64,000 nt of DNA from contig OW240914.1 in NCBI GenBank assembly GCA_933207985.1, forward strand, positions 283,960,069 to 284,024,068. Direction: 5' to 3'. The notes beneath the pieces are model-generated. The model was not told the origin of the DNA. It saw only the letters and a list, made by a program, of their open reading frames with translations, and searched no databases. How positions within the stretch are numbered: the stretch's first letter is position 1; every line of letters begins with the position of its first letter. Positions 1-9,933 of this stretch are shown piece by piece. The stretch is from Pelobates cultripes. Lineage: Eukaryota > Chordata > Amphibia > Anura > Pelobatidae. Both the position numbers and the translations under genes were made by a program.

Positions 1-660
1 TTAAGGTTGCTAAAAGATCCACGCTACCAATTGATAGCAATGCTTAAGGAGCCCATGGATAAAAGGATTGATGCTGATTTATCTAAAGCTTTCATGACAG
101 CGGGTTTAGGTTGCCATCCAGCTGTGTCCATTTCGGCTTTGTCCAGAGCCATGCGTTCCTGGTTGCTTGACTTGGAGGATGACATAGATAAAGGTGTCAG
201 TAGACGTCAGATGACGGAATCCTTAAGAGATATCAAACTCGCCAGTGACTGGCTTTTGGAATCCTCCGCTGACCTCATTAGAATTCTTTCTAAGGTTATG
301 GCACATTCAGTCACCGCTAGAAGGGCGCTTTGGCTAAGATCCTGGGGGGCAGACCTTTCATCCAAGAATAATTTATGTTCACTTCCCTTTATGGGAGAAG
401 TGCTTTTTGGGAAACCTCTGGACGAAGCTATTAAAAAAGCGGCAGAGGTTAAACAGGTCATGCTGCCACAAGATAGGCGCTCAAAGAGACCTCGCCTGGA
501 CCGTAGACCTTTTAGGGATCAAGGCTACTTTAGGGAAAGTAAGACTTACAGGCCGGGCAGAGAATTCTCAAGGAATTCCAATTGGAAGAGTGGCCTGAAT
601 GGAAAATCCTCTAGGGGCAAGACGCAGACCTCTTCCTTTCGCCCCAACAAGCAATTCTGA
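1..660 (+). CDS. DIRS gag-like protein, C-terminal part
   Basis: The frame is open from the window edge to the TGA at 658-660, so the true start is upstream; the first codons shown are internal. About 220 residues are visible: a helical region followed by a basic tail rich in Arg, Lys and Ser (from about residue 155), as expected of a nucleic-acid-binding retroelement structural protein. Identification rests on position (directly before a DIRS RT) and on a clear match to the decayed gag of the second DIRS element near 9934-10116: both carry an ALW…W…D.SSK motif followed by an LF.K.LD..I.KA motif. The stop lies 128 bp before the RT-frame region starting at 788. No catalytic function is expected. 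Confidence 0.8.
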   Translation, partial: LRLLKDPRYQLIAMLKEPMDKRIDADLSKAFMTAGLGCHPAVSISALSRAMRSWLLDLEDDIDKGVSRRQMTESLRDIKLASDWLLESSADLIRILSKVMAHSVTARRALWLRSWGADLSSKNNLCSLPFMGEVLFGKPLDEAIKKAAEVKQVMLPQDRRSKRPRLDRRPFRDQGYFRESKTYRPGREFSRNSNWKSGLNGKSSRGKTQTSSFRPNKQF

Positions 661-693
661 AGGTGGCTTACTCCAGGTTCCTCGAGTGGGAGC

Positions 694-3570
694 ATGTCTT
701 TCATTTTTTCAGAGGGCCTGGGAAATCATTCCAGATGCTTGGGTAAGATCCATTGTCACCGGAGGTTATCATCTGGAATTCGACTAATATCCACCTCCAC
801 CAAGGTTTATTCGCACAAGGCTTCCAGCCAACATCCAAAAACGAGAGGTTTTGACTCTTTATGTCAACAATCTTCTTATGGAAGAGGCCATCATACCTGT
901 ACCCATGAAAGAAAGATTCCAGGGATATTATTCCCCCCTGTTCTTGGTCAAGAAGCCAGAGGGAAAATGGAGGCCTATTTTAGATCTCCACCAGCTCAAC
1001 CTTTATCTGAGAGTCAGAAAATTTCGGATGGAATCCATTCGCTCCATCATTCCGGTTGTTCATCACCAAGATTGGATGATATCAGTAGACCTCAGGGATG
1101 CATATTTTCATGTCCCTATCACGCTCACCCATCAAAGGTTTCTCATGTTTTGTGTCCGGAGGGAACACTTTCAATTTCAGGCCCTTCCTTTTGGTATAAG
1201 TACGGCCCCAAGGACCTTCTCGAAGGTTCTGGTCACCATCATTGCTTTGCTCAGAAAAGAAGGTGTAGCGGTGTTTCACTACCTGGACGACATCCTGGTA
1301 GTGGCCCCGGACCTAGCATCAATATTCCAACAAAGGCAAGTAGTCCTCGACACTCTATCTCATTTCGGTTGGCTCATCAATTACGAGAAGAGTCACTTGC
1401 ATCCTTCAAGAGAACTGATATTCCTGGGAGCAAATTTCAATACAGACACGGCAATTGTATCCCTCTCACACGACAGAAAGATCAGACTTCGAGATCGGAA
1501 AAGGGACTTCAGACTAAGGACTTCAGCCTCGGCAAGAGAGTTTATGAGACTTCTGGGGACTCTTTCCTCTACGATAGAGCTTGTCAGGTGGGCTCAGTGG
1601 AACCTTCGTCCTCTTCAACAATTTTTTCTAAAAAATTTCAGGACCGACTCGAGGGAGTGGGAGACGCTGATTCACATTCCTTTGGTTCTGAAGCAGAAGC
1701 TCCTTTGGTGGATGTCGTGGGAAAATCTCTCCAGAGGGTTCCCCTTGCAGGAAATAGATTGGGTGGTCATTACGACAGATGCCAGTCTGACAGGTTGGGG
1801 GGCACATTTAGGCAATCAATTTTTTCAAGCAAAATGGCCTCCAAGAACTCAATGCTTGCCTTCCAACATCAGGGAACTAAGAGCAACCTTTCTGGCGCTT
1901 CTTCATTTTCAGCATCTCATCAGGCATTGCTGGGTCAAGTTGAGAGTGGACAACAAAGCGGCTGCTGCCTACATAAACCATCAAGGCGGAACAAGGAGTG
2001 TAGCCCTGATGAGAGAGATAGTTCCCATTATGACCTGGGCTCAGAATCATGTGGAAGGCCTGTGTGCCATCTATCTCCCAGGGAAGGAGAATGTAATAGC
2101 GGATTTCCTCAGCAGACATCGGATAGAGGCTTCAGAATGGCAACTTTCCAGGAGGATCTTCGCTCGGTTGGTCCAGAAGTGGGGTCTTCCCCAAGTAGAC
2201 CTCATGGCGACCTTTCGGAATGCGCAGGTTCCATGCTTTGTGTCGAGGAGATACCATCCAAAGGCGGTTGCTCAGGATGCTCTATCCATCAATTGGGTAT
2301 TCGATCTGGCTTACGTTTTCCCTCCAATTCCCCTCATCCACGCTGTTCTGAGAAAGATCTCCAAGGAACATTGCAAGGTGATAGCTGTTCTTCCATTCTG
2401 GCCTTGTCGCCCTTGGTTTCCCCTGTTACAGAGGTTATCAGTGGACCTTCCTTGGGAACTTCCAGTCTCAGAAGACCTGCTGATTCAGGGTCCAGTGTTT
2501 CATCCGGAGCCTCACAAATTCAGACTCCATGCATGGCTATTGAGAGGAAGTCTCTAGTTGAACATGGCCTTTCGGACCAGGTTATCTCTACCCTGTTACG
2601 TTCCAGGAATCCTTCTACTTCTTCTACTTACCATAAGGTATGGGAAACCTTTGCTCGATGGTGTAATTCCACGGTTCAAGAATTAGGTTCCCCTTCCGTG
2701 TCTCAGGTTTTGGGTTTCCTGCAAGCAGGCCTGGAGAGGGGCCTTCAACTTAACACGCTTAAAGTGCACTGCTCTGCTCTTTCAGCTCTTTCCGGTGTTC
2801 GTTGGGCATTGAATCCTATTGTAATTCGTTTCTTCAAAGCAGTCATTAGGATCAGACCTCCTATCAAGGTATTCTCTGCTCCTTGGAATTTGCCTCTGGT
2901 TCTGCAGGCCTTGACGGAACATCCCTTTGAACCTATTGATGAGGTCTCTATGCAAGTTCTTTCGCTCAAGACCCTGTTGTTACTGGCCTTGGTATCTGCT
3001 AGGAGAATGTCAGATATTAAAGCACTGTCGTCTGAAGAACCGTTCACTACCTTCTTCGATGATAGAGTTGTGCTACGGCCTAGACCTGAGTTCCTTCCTA
3101 AGGTTGTTACATCCTTTCATCTGAATCAAGAGATTGTCCTGCCAGGGTATTTTCAGGAGCCATCGTCTCCTGAGGAAGAAAGATGTCATACGCTAGACCT
3201 AAGGAGGTGTCTTTCCACATATATTTCACGCTCAGCTGATTGGCGAAAGTCTACCCAATTGTTTGTGATATCTTGGGGTTCTCGTAAAGGTGAAGCTGCC
3301 TCTGTCGCAACCCTTCGTTCTTGGACGGTTCAGGCTATTTCTAAAGCTTACAGAGCTAAACAGGTTCCAGTTCCCAAGGACATCAGGGCACATTCCACAA
3401 GGTCCATTGCTACTTCATGGGCTGCAGAGTCAGGAGTTCCTGCAGAGAGCATCTGTAAAGCTGCCAATTGGTCATCTTTAAAAACCTTTGTATACCACTA
3501 CAGAGTGGATATCTCATCCTGTTCTGATTCAGAGTTTGGCCTATCGGTCCTGAACTCTTATAAGCCTTAA
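694..3570 (+). CDS. Tyrosine recombinase ORF of DIRS copy 1, overlapping the RT ORF
   Basis: An ATG at 694 opens 958 codons. Only the C-terminal ~330 residues (from about nt 2550) look like a conserved protein: a tyrosine recombinase with SARR (catalytic Arg, residues 770-771), HSTR (H900, R903), a downstream NW and the nucleophile in VYHYR (Y934 or Y936). It would join a circular DNA intermediate to the genome. The N-terminal ~600 codons are the alternate frame of the RT/RNase H region and have an unusual Ser/Arg/Gly-rich composition. In DIRS1 the corresponding ORFs overlap in the same way, so the arrangement is expected for the family, but the true recombinase start cannot be fixed from sequence. 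All four catalytic positions are intact. Confidence 0.9.
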   Translation: MSFIFSEGLGNHSRCLGKIHCHRRLSSGIRLISTSTKVYSHKASSQHPKTRGFDSLCQQSSYGRGHHTCTHERKIPGILFPPVLGQEARGKMEAYFRSPPAQPLSESQKISDGIHSLHHSGCSSPRLDDISRPQGCIFSCPYHAHPSKVSHVLCPEGTLSISGPSFWYKYGPKDLLEGSGHHHCFAQKRRCSGVSLPGRHPGSGPGPSINIPTKASSPRHSISFRLAHQLREESLASFKRTDIPGSKFQYRHGNCIPLTRQKDQTSRSEKGLQTKDFSLGKRVYETSGDSFLYDRACQVGSVEPSSSSTIFSKKFQDRLEGVGDADSHSFGSEAEAPLVDVVGKSLQRVPLAGNRLGGHYDRCQSDRLGGTFRQSIFSSKMASKNSMLAFQHQGTKSNLSGASSFSASHQALLGQVESGQQSGCCLHKPSRRNKECSPDERDSSHYDLGSESCGRPVCHLSPREGECNSGFPQQTSDRGFRMATFQEDLRSVGPEVGSSPSRPHGDLSECAGSMLCVEEIPSKGGCSGCSIHQLGIRSGLRFPSNSPHPRCSEKDLQGTLQGDSCSSILALSPLVSPVTEVISGPSLGTSSLRRPADSGSSVSSGASQIQTPCMAIERKSLVEHGLSDQVISTLLRSRNPSTSSTYHKVWETFARWCNSTVQELGSPSVSQVLGFLQAGLERGLQLNTLKVHCSALSALSGVRWALNPIVIRFFKAVIRIRPPIKVFSAPWNLPLVLQALTEHPFEPIDEVSMQVLSLKTLLLLALVSARRMSDIKALSSEEPFTTFFDDRVVLRPRPEFLPKVVTSFHLNQEIVLPGYFQEPSSPEEERCHTLDLRRCLSTYISRSADWRKSTQLFVISWGSRKGEAASVATLRSWTVQAISKAYRAKQVPVPKDIRAHSTRSIATSWAAESGVPAESICKAANWSSLKTFVYHYRVDISSCSDSEFGLSVLNSYKP
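788..2557 (+). CDS. DIRS reverse transcriptase / RNase H / DAM-like methyltransferase polyprotein
   Basis: Open from 788 to 2557; the first in-frame ATG is at 878, but homology starts earlier. Counting residues from the TTG at 851, the RT palm carries a VDLRDAYFHVPI motif near 79-90 and the catalytic YLDD box at 144-147. RNase H follows with TTDAS (D310), E342, VDN (D367) and ADFLS (D418). The last ~130 residues (PQVDLMAT at 448-455, then PFWPCRPWFP near 515-524) match the DAM-like methyltransferase region typical of DIRS elements. The same frame is open upstream from 599 and encodes the conserved pre-RT GGY.LEF stretch, but a TAA at 785-787 interrupts it, so the protein is either started downstream or lightly broken. 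The whole ORF is nested inside the recombinase ORF in a different frame. Confidence 0.92.
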   Translation, partial: YPPPPRFIRTRLPANIQKREVLTLYVNNLLMEEAIIPVPMKERFQGYYSPLFLVKKPEGKWRPILDLHQLNLYLRVRKFRMESIRSIIPVVHHQDWMISVDLRDAYFHVPITLTHQRFLMFCVRREHFQFQALPFGISTAPRTFSKVLVTIIALLRKEGVAVFHYLDDILVVAPDLASIFQQRQVVLDTLSHFGWLINYEKSHLHPSRELIFLGANFNTDTAIVSLSHDRKIRLRDRKRDFRLRTSASAREFMRLLGTLSSTIELVRWAQWNLRPLQQFFLKNFRTDSREWETLIHIPLVLKQKLLWWMSWENLSRGFPLQEIDWVVITTDASLTGWGAHLGNQFFQAKWPPRTQCLPSNIRELRATFLALLHFQHLIRHCWVKLRVDNKAAAAYINHQGGTRSVALMREIVPIMTWAQNHVEGLCAIYLPGKENVIADFLSRHRIEASEWQLSRRIFARLVQKWGLPQVDLMATFRNAQVPCFVSRRYHPKAVAQDALSINWVFDLAYVFPPIPLIHAVLRKISKEHCKVIAVLPFWPCRPWFPLLQRLSVDLPWELPVSEDLLIQGPVFHPEPHKFRLHAWLLRGSL

Positions 3571-3633
3571 GTGGATATTAAACAGTTTTTGTAGCATGAC
3601 TTAACCTCCCTGAGTGGTTATTGCTTTGGTAAT

Positions 3634-3740
3634 CCCATATGTTAAATGCTGCCATGATTAGCCAGGAATAGAGAAAATTTATTGATACTTACCGTAATTT
3701 TCTTTTCCTGGCTATTATTCATGGCAGCATTTGGTCTCCC
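3634..3740 (+). repeat. Internal complementary region (ICR) of DIRS copy 1
   Basis: This block is the reverse complement of the right terminal repeat at 3876-3952, joined to a short stretch ending TTAGCCAGGA that should complement the left terminus. DIRS elements use such a region to template restoration of their ends during circle formation. The fused junction is at about 3668-3672. Confidence 0.85.
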
Positions 3741-3875
3741 ACCCTCTCTTGGTTTATTTGTCTTGTTACTGGACTGAGGTGTGGGGGATACTGGGGTACC
3801 TAATATACTAGGGGAAGGTAGGCTTAATTGTTTAATTGATTGTGTTTCCTGTCCTGAGGGTTGGAGGGAGGAGCT

Positions 3876-3952
3876 AAACCCATATGTTAAATGCTGCCAT
3901 GAATAATAGCCAGGAAAAGAAAATTACGGTAAGTATCAATAAATTTTCTCTA
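3876..3952 (+). repeat. Right inverted terminal repeat of DIRS copy 1
   Basis: Inverted copy of the ICR, running from GCTGCCATGAATAATAG to the element boundary near 3951-3952, where similarity stops. It contains the sequence ACGGTAAGTAT. Confidence 0.82.
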
Positions 3953-6043
3953 ATGTTTCCCCAAGGCACATTTCCATTGGCATTGAATAAAGTGGATCTT
4001 GAATTTAAAGCTGCCCCATACGTCCCTCTTTTTTTTTTAAATTATTTTTTTTCTGCCTTCCACAACACATTTGCAACAAGATTTTAATGGAAGACACTCA
4101 TATTTAAATTAAATAATTTTTCCCTGCTGGTACTCGATCTGTCGTTCTTTTAAAAAATGGTGAATACCATATGTATAAAGTGTAAATAAAAAATGTGAAA
4201 CGGAGGGGAAATACAACGGGCAAAAGTGATTATAATTATGTCAATTGGTAAAATATCTCTGTTTCACTCACATTATTTGAAATAATGAATCACCATATAA
4301 GATATTACAAATTAAATATATTGTGCTGTTCATTATTCTGTGTGTTTCCCTCTTTTATAAGAGCACGAATATGCAAAATTAACAACTAATGCCAATATCA
4401 ATATCCAGACAAATCTCCTAAATACATATAATCTCAGATATTAGCTTGTAATTTTATTGTGTGACCCACTTAGGTTCAATTTTAAAGGACCACTGAAGTA
4501 ACTATTCCAACAGCATGGTACCCTGCTGATATCCATATATATCAAAACCTCAACTGTAAATATGAGTTACAATATAAATAAAATAAAGCACAAAAAAACA
4601 TGAAAACAAACACACATACAAAACTATGTATATACAGACTTTTCTTTAATTTTAGTGTTTGCAAATTTAAATGTGATAGTTAAGAAGATATTTCTCTATG
4701 CAGGTACGCTGGAGTCTGAAATCCATAATGCTTATAAACTGCTTTCAAATGCTATAGTTCTGTAATAAGACATAAAAAGAGAAAAATACATTAGAGTTAT
4801 ACCAAGAACAACAATGATAAATTCAGAAAATTAAGAGTCAGTCAAGGACCTGTTTATCCATATATATTAATTTGTCCATATCCAAAGGATTAAGACGGAA
4901 ATCCAGATTAAGGTCTGTGAGCCACAGACATTTCAGTTACCATTTCTCATTTCCTTGCCCTTGAAGGTGATTTATGCTTAATAATACCTCTTGCAGTTTT
5001 TGTATTATTTCTTACTGTAGTGTAGATCCTACCGACACTTGAATATGTAAATCACGAATGTAGGTCATAAATAGCCATGCAGAGGGTATTTCTTTCTTAT
5101 GGAGAAATTAGTGAAAAAGTCACATCGAATGAGGTCATTTCCATAGCTGCATCCTATTCAAGGAAACGTACCCCTTTGGGTTGGCCAAAAATAATTAAGG
5201 TTCCTCCAGCAATCTGTATTTAGCATTCACCCCAGACCTTTCGGGGATCTGCCTTGCAATGCAATCACTGAGGCACTGAAATTTCACAGTCTCTGGATGT
5301 GTATTTCTTAAAATGTGTCAATGTTTCTTTAGAATGTAATTGACACTTTTTATGTGTGTACCATATTTTGATATAAAGACTATCTGGTTTATGTTTTGAA
5401 GGTCTATTTTGTTCCGACCAGGGTATAGTTTAGTTTCCTTCCCAGTGATGTACTGCAGTTTATAATTCAGTAAATTCTGTGGATAATCAGTCAAAAAAGA
5501 ATTTATGTGACATTTCTTCTAGGTGACAGCAACTAACAATGATCGTCTAAGTTATAAAAAACACTGGTTGGTACAATATGCATTATACATCTTGGATTTA
5601 TGCTCTCAAATCTCAGGAATGGGATCTTTATGTGTATCAACCAGACAGATATTTGTTTCATTCTGAAATGCATTTCATCTGAATGTGGGACAATCAGATC
5701 ATTCTGAGCCGAAATTTAGACAGATCACCAACCAAACCAAACACGCAATGGCCGATCATGTTCATTTTGATTTGTTAATCTGAATTTTGCCTGTGGCACC
5801 AAAAAAAGAGAAATGATAGATGGGAAAAAAAAATGATGATTGATGGCTGGTGAAGTTCACTAAATGTTGATTGTATTCACAGATCAAATGAACAGTGAAC
5901 AAGAGAGGGAAAAAAGTAGCAGTCAAAAAAAAATATCTATATTTACATAGTATATATATTTAATAAATATAACTGCTTCTTACTGCTCCTCTTTTTCCAT
6001 TTATTGGTTACTTTTTGTTACTTAATCTGTAAACCAATTTTGT
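3953..6043. other. AT-rich DNA without recognised genes
   Basis: No long ORF and no recognisable transposon ends. Around 4490-4520 a short stretch resembles the end of the frog-type MITE seen at 60253, but is too short to call. Probably old decayed repeat or plain intergenic DNA. Confidence 0.6.
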
Positions 6044-6054
6044 GAAAATGCTTC

Positions 6055-6275
6055 TTTTTTTTCAAATTTTTATTTTAATTTAATTAAAATACCAACAAAT
6101 ATAAAACTTATAGATCAGTTATCTTCTCATATTTATCAAAAACATTATATAACCCTTTGGCCATACAACAAACAAACAGGAGAACAGTATCCTGTTCTTT
6201 TCCTTCTTACTATACATAAGTACGTTCTGACTACACTACACAAACATTTTCAATAAACATACAGAATTACAAACT
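6055..6275 (-). other. 3' UTR and poly-A tail of the split L1
   Basis: AT-rich minus-strand tail ending in AAAATTTGAAAAAAAA next to the duplicated target site. It is the distal piece of the L1 whose coding part is at 11750-12056. Confidence 0.65.
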
Positions 6276-6440
6276 AAAGTGGAAAATTTATTCATACTTA
6301 CCGTAATTTTCTTTTCCTGGCTATTATTCTTGGCAACATATACACATGGGTTAGCTCCTCCCCTACAGCCGATAGGACAGGAAAACCACCAAGGTTTTAA
6401 AAGGAGGCTCCATCCCTAAGGTCCTCAGTCAGTTTACAAG
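6276..6440 (-). repeat. Terminal inverted repeat of DIRS copy 2 (left side in window)
   Basis: Reverse complement of 11605-11741 apart from the outermost ~45 bp, where the two DIRS ends differ. Shared inner part: a CTCCTCCCCTACAGCC block through CCATCCCTAAGGTCC. Confidence 0.8.
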
Positions 6441-6479
6441 CTCTACAGTACATAAATAGAGACATTAATGGGTGGGAAG

Positions 6480-6580
6480 TATATGCTGCCATGAATAATA
6501 GCCAGGAAAAGAAAATTACGGTAAGTATGAATAAATTTTCCACTTTCCTGGCTAATCATGGCAGCATATACACATGGGGA
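6480..6580 (-). repeat. Internal complementary region of DIRS copy 2
   Basis: The complement of the left terminus (ending ATAAATTTTCCAC) is fused directly to the complement of the right terminus (TTTCCTGGCTAATC). Such a head-to-tail junction is the circle-junction template of DIRS elements. Confidence 0.83.
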
Positions 6581-6625
6581 ATAACCAAGCTTACAAAGGG
6601 AGGGACAGAATAGCCAATCAAATTA

Positions 6626-6916
6626 TCAGAATAATTCAACATAGATAGAAGAATGAACAGAGTTAAGTACTTGAGTACCAAATTGTGCATCATAGACTGT
6701 TTTAACGAACAGTATGAAATGCCAGACAAACGTGTCTAAAAGAGGTTCAAATGATAGCTTACAAAAAGTGTCAGCAGAAGCCATTGCCATGGCAACCCAT
6801 GATGCTGCAACAGCATGAGAGGAGAGTGCCCTGATACCCTCTAGCACAAGGTAGAGAACGGACGTGACATCCAAATTGTGCCTCATAATTGCATCAATGT
6901 TCAATATGTAATACAT
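6626..6916 (-). pseudogene. Tyrosine recombinase C-terminus of DIRS copy 2, catalytic residues lost
   Basis: A 96-codon open stretch aligns with the end of the copy 1 recombinase: IRA…A.SW in place of IRAHSTRSIATSW, and FG.QVLNSV matching FGLSVLNSY near the C-terminus. The HxxR motif reads L..H, and the tyrosine region reads VWHF instead of VYHY, so the His, the Arg and at least one Tyr position are gone. Upstream frames are broken. The protein is non-functional. Confidence 0.78.
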
Positions 6917-7030
6917 GACAAACTAGTTCAAATGCCAACTTTACAAAGTTTCAGCAGAGACCATTGCCATGGAAGCCCACGAGATGCTGTAACAGCACTC
7001 GTGGAGAATGCCCCAAATCCTTTGCTACAG
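6735..7030 (-). repeat. Duplicated recombinase HxxR segment in DIRS copy 2
   Basis: Two diverged copies (about 6735-6865 and 6925-7035) share GCCATTGCCATGG…GCCCA..A..ATGCTG..ACAGCA and GGTAGAGAACGG. Both derive from the recombinase C-terminal region on the minus strand. Confidence 0.65.
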
Positions 7031-7032
7031 GT

Positions 7033-7861
7033 AGAGAACGGCATTGAAAGGCTCTCACTTTAGGCACGATCACTGGTGCTACATGCAAGACAACCATATC
7101 CTGTTGAAATTCAGTGAATGGGGGTACACAGGATCAAGCCTGGAGTTCACCCATTTCCCTTGCTGGGGTACCAGCCACCAGCACTTTCTGTGCTACCACC
7201 ATGGAAGCTCCTTCTAGAGGTTCGAATAATGGTTCAGTCAGGGCCCGTGAGACCAGTGGTACGTCACATATTGGCTTCACCACACTCAGTGGAGGCATGA
7301 TTTCAATCAATGCCTATATGAAGCAAAGTGCAGCAAGTGCACACATTCACCCTGCTGAGGTACCAGTCACCAGCAACAGCAACGTCTGGACTAACATCAT
7401 GGAAGCTCCTGCTAGAAGTTCAGTCAGAGTCTGTGAGACCAGTGGTACGTCACATATTTGTTTCAACACCCTCAGCGGAGGCTTGAGTTCAATTGTTGCT
7501 TACATGAAGCAAAGCACCAGGGGCATCAACGCTCAATCGGTACCCTTCAGTACAGGTAGAGAATGACATAGATAAGCATTCACCATAGGCAGGATCTTCA
7601 GGTGCCAAATGCAAGACGACCATATCCGTTGAAAAGTAGTGAAAGGGGGTTCACAGGATCAAGCCTGGAGTTCACCCATTTTTCTTGCTGGGGTACCAGC
7701 CACCAGCACTTTCTATGCTACCACCATGGAAGCTCCTACTAGAGGTTCGAATAATGGTTCAGTCAGGGCCCGTGTGACCATTGGTACCTCACATATTGGC
7801 TTCACCACACTCAGTGGAGGCATGATTTCAATCAATGCCTATATGAAGCAAAGTGCAGCTA
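7033..7861 (-). repeat. Recombinase core segment present three times in tandem
   Basis: Minus-strand translation of about 7120-7330, 7340-7530 and 7645-7861 gives three versions of the same recombinase stretch (P..DVPLV..ALTE..FEPLE..SM, then L..GTSAR.M). Segments 1 and 3 are near identical and offset by 525 bp together with flanking sequence (7033-7335 against 7558-7861); segment 2 is more diverged. Copy 1 of the family has this stretch once (about nt 2870-3020). Confidence 0.75.
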
Positions 7862-8711
7862 AGTGTTCCTCTAGAGTGTTATAACACAGAACCTTTCAAG
7901 GCCTGAACGAGGAGTAATTCCAACAGACAAAAGCATGTCAAGATTAGTAAAGCCTGTATAGGATTGTAAGAGGATCTCAATGACCGTCTAAGGGATGCCT
8001 ATACTAATATGGACTCCCGCATCAACACCAGAACTTGAGGATCCTGGTGTGTCATGGGTCCTTGTAATATGTCTGGACGTACAGGAATTTCCCTTGGAGG
8101 TTCCAGAATAATCTTATTCATCATAAAAATTAGAGTCGACACGGTCTTCCACTGTCACCTTTTGCACTGCCTTTTTAAGAAGGTCGAAAACAGGAAAATA
8201 TGTACATCAGACTAAAATTCTAAATTTGAGCCAGTGTATCCTGAACCTGAGCATTCTGGTCCTAGCATGTAAAAAATACTTCTGGACCTGGTAGTTCCAA
8301 GAAATGGCCATCAGATCTATGTAGGGTATCAGACAATCTGCGTCAACCACGAGGATACGTCAGGACATGGTTGCCAATCCGCCTTGTCCACAGTTATTCG
8401 GCTCCAGCAAACAGCCATGGTATTCTGAGCCACTGGTTGTTCTTCTGTGCCTTGATCATTATGGGCTGGAATTCCATCAATACGTATCTGTGAGACCCAT
8501 CTTGGTAGATATAGGATACAGTTGCATTGATATTTGAGCAAATTTGGACCCACTCGTTCTTCAGCAAGCCTCTGAAGTGAAGAAGAGCCTAGAAAATGAC
8601 TCTTAATTCCATACAAATGAAAGGAAATATTGTGCAACATGGTCCAAACACTGTGCAACCAATCTTATAAAAACTGGAATTTGAGCTAATAATTGACCAA
8701 TGAGGTTCTGT

Positions 8712-9409
8712 TCACTGGAAACTCAGATCTAATCCCTCTTTCAGCTGCCAGGGTAAGGTGCAACTCCACTGATGGGGACATAGTAAGTGGCTGGCTCCAA
8801 TAATCTTTCTCTTGTTAGACCAAGATAGGAAGGATCTGTAAGGAATCCAGAGATGCCATTGGGCCCATCTGACAAGTCTGCTGATGGAAGCCAGGATTCC
8901 TAGTAGTTGCATCTATTTTCTTGCTGTTACCAGGCAGAAATGAAGAAACTGGGAGAGAAAACCTTTACAATCTGTGGAACTGTTCCCGAGACAGGGAAAA
9001 GCATAGCCTAGAATTTTCCACTCATGGATGTCATCCACTGAGCTGGTCTGAAACTGCTTTTCTTGATATTCATCAAGCAGCCAAACTTTAGGAGTTATGA
9101 AAGAACTATATACCTATGTGTGCCTGCCTTCTGAGGGTCTAAGGCTATCAGCAGTAGATCCTCCAGATAATGGAACCAGGTGGAGTTCTAGACTCTCAAT
9201 AACATTATAAGCACATAGAAAGATTCTTGGGGCCGCATTGAGGCCAAATGGTAGGGCACTAACATGGAAGTTCTCTTCTGAGCTAATGCCGAAGATCTCT
9301 GCAGATTGGACTGAAAGTAAGCATCCTTGAGATATATAGAGGTAAGGAAATTATCCTTCCAGATTGCTTGAGATATGGATCTGATTGACTCCATTCCAAA
9401 GACTAACAT
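8712..9409 (-). pseudogene. Decayed RT region of DIRS copy 2
   Basis: Two minus-strand open pieces match copy 1. Piece 9188-9409 contains FGMESIRSI followed by LKDAYF, the RT palm. Piece 8712-8912 contains LLGILAS…LVRWAQWHL, matching LLGTLSS…LVRWAQWNL at the RT/RNase H border. The region between carries frameshifts and stops. RNase H and methyltransferase parts (8.7 down to 7.9 kb) are only faintly recognisable. Confidence 0.75.
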
Positions 9410-9933
9410 TCAGCCTCTTGTTGGCCCCTCTTAGGTCCAGTGTAGGCTTTCATGTGCTTTTCCTTTTAGCACCAGAAGAGAGGCAAAACTTGTCCCTGGA
9501 ACTGCTCTTGTTCTGGGACCTAAAAAAGAAATCACCTCTTCGTCCAGAAGGCTTCTTCCTTCAGTGCTTTACCTTTGGATTCATTGGTCTTAATACTGTT
9601 GGTATGGAGACTCCTGTGCCCGTTAAGAAAAAACTCCAGTCTATAACAATCTGGACCATGGATACCACTCAAGCCTCCAGAGTATGATGAGCCCAGGTAT
9701 GTGTGATCAGAAAAATGAGGCTCCTAGTACTGGAGGAGATATTTTCATTGCTGAAGAGCAAAACAACTGCGTTCTAGCTCCATTAGAACCTTGAAAGGCA
9801 GGTTTTCCAACTGCCATGAGTTACCTCTGGAGTATTCCCTTCAGGGCCAGTAGCTCCCTGTATCTCAGAAATACTGATCACTGGAGGTTCTCCAGTCAGA
9901 CTATGAGGAGCTGGGATCCTTGGAACTTCCATC

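Larger units (their letters stand above)
1..3952 (+). mobile_element. DIRS-like tyrosine-recombinase retrotransposon, copy 1 (left end outside window)
   Basis: The element carries, in order, a gag-like ORF, an RT/RNase H/methyltransferase ORF, a tyrosine recombinase ORF that overlaps it in another frame, an internal complementary region (3634-3740) and a right terminal repeat (3876-3952). That order and the overlapping frames are diagnostic of the DIRS1 group, which integrates with a tyrosine recombinase instead of a DDE integrase and leaves no target-site duplication. The left terminal repeat and the start of gag lie before base 1. The RT and recombinase frames are long and open, so this is a young copy; the one clear lesion I see is an in-frame TAA at 785-787 just upstream of the RT. 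Confidence 0.93.

Noticed and set aside
7114..7566. Plus-strand 150-codon open frame with internal repeats
   Set aside because: It is the antisense of the multiplied DIRS recombinase segment; the repeat-like protein pattern follows from that tandem duplication.
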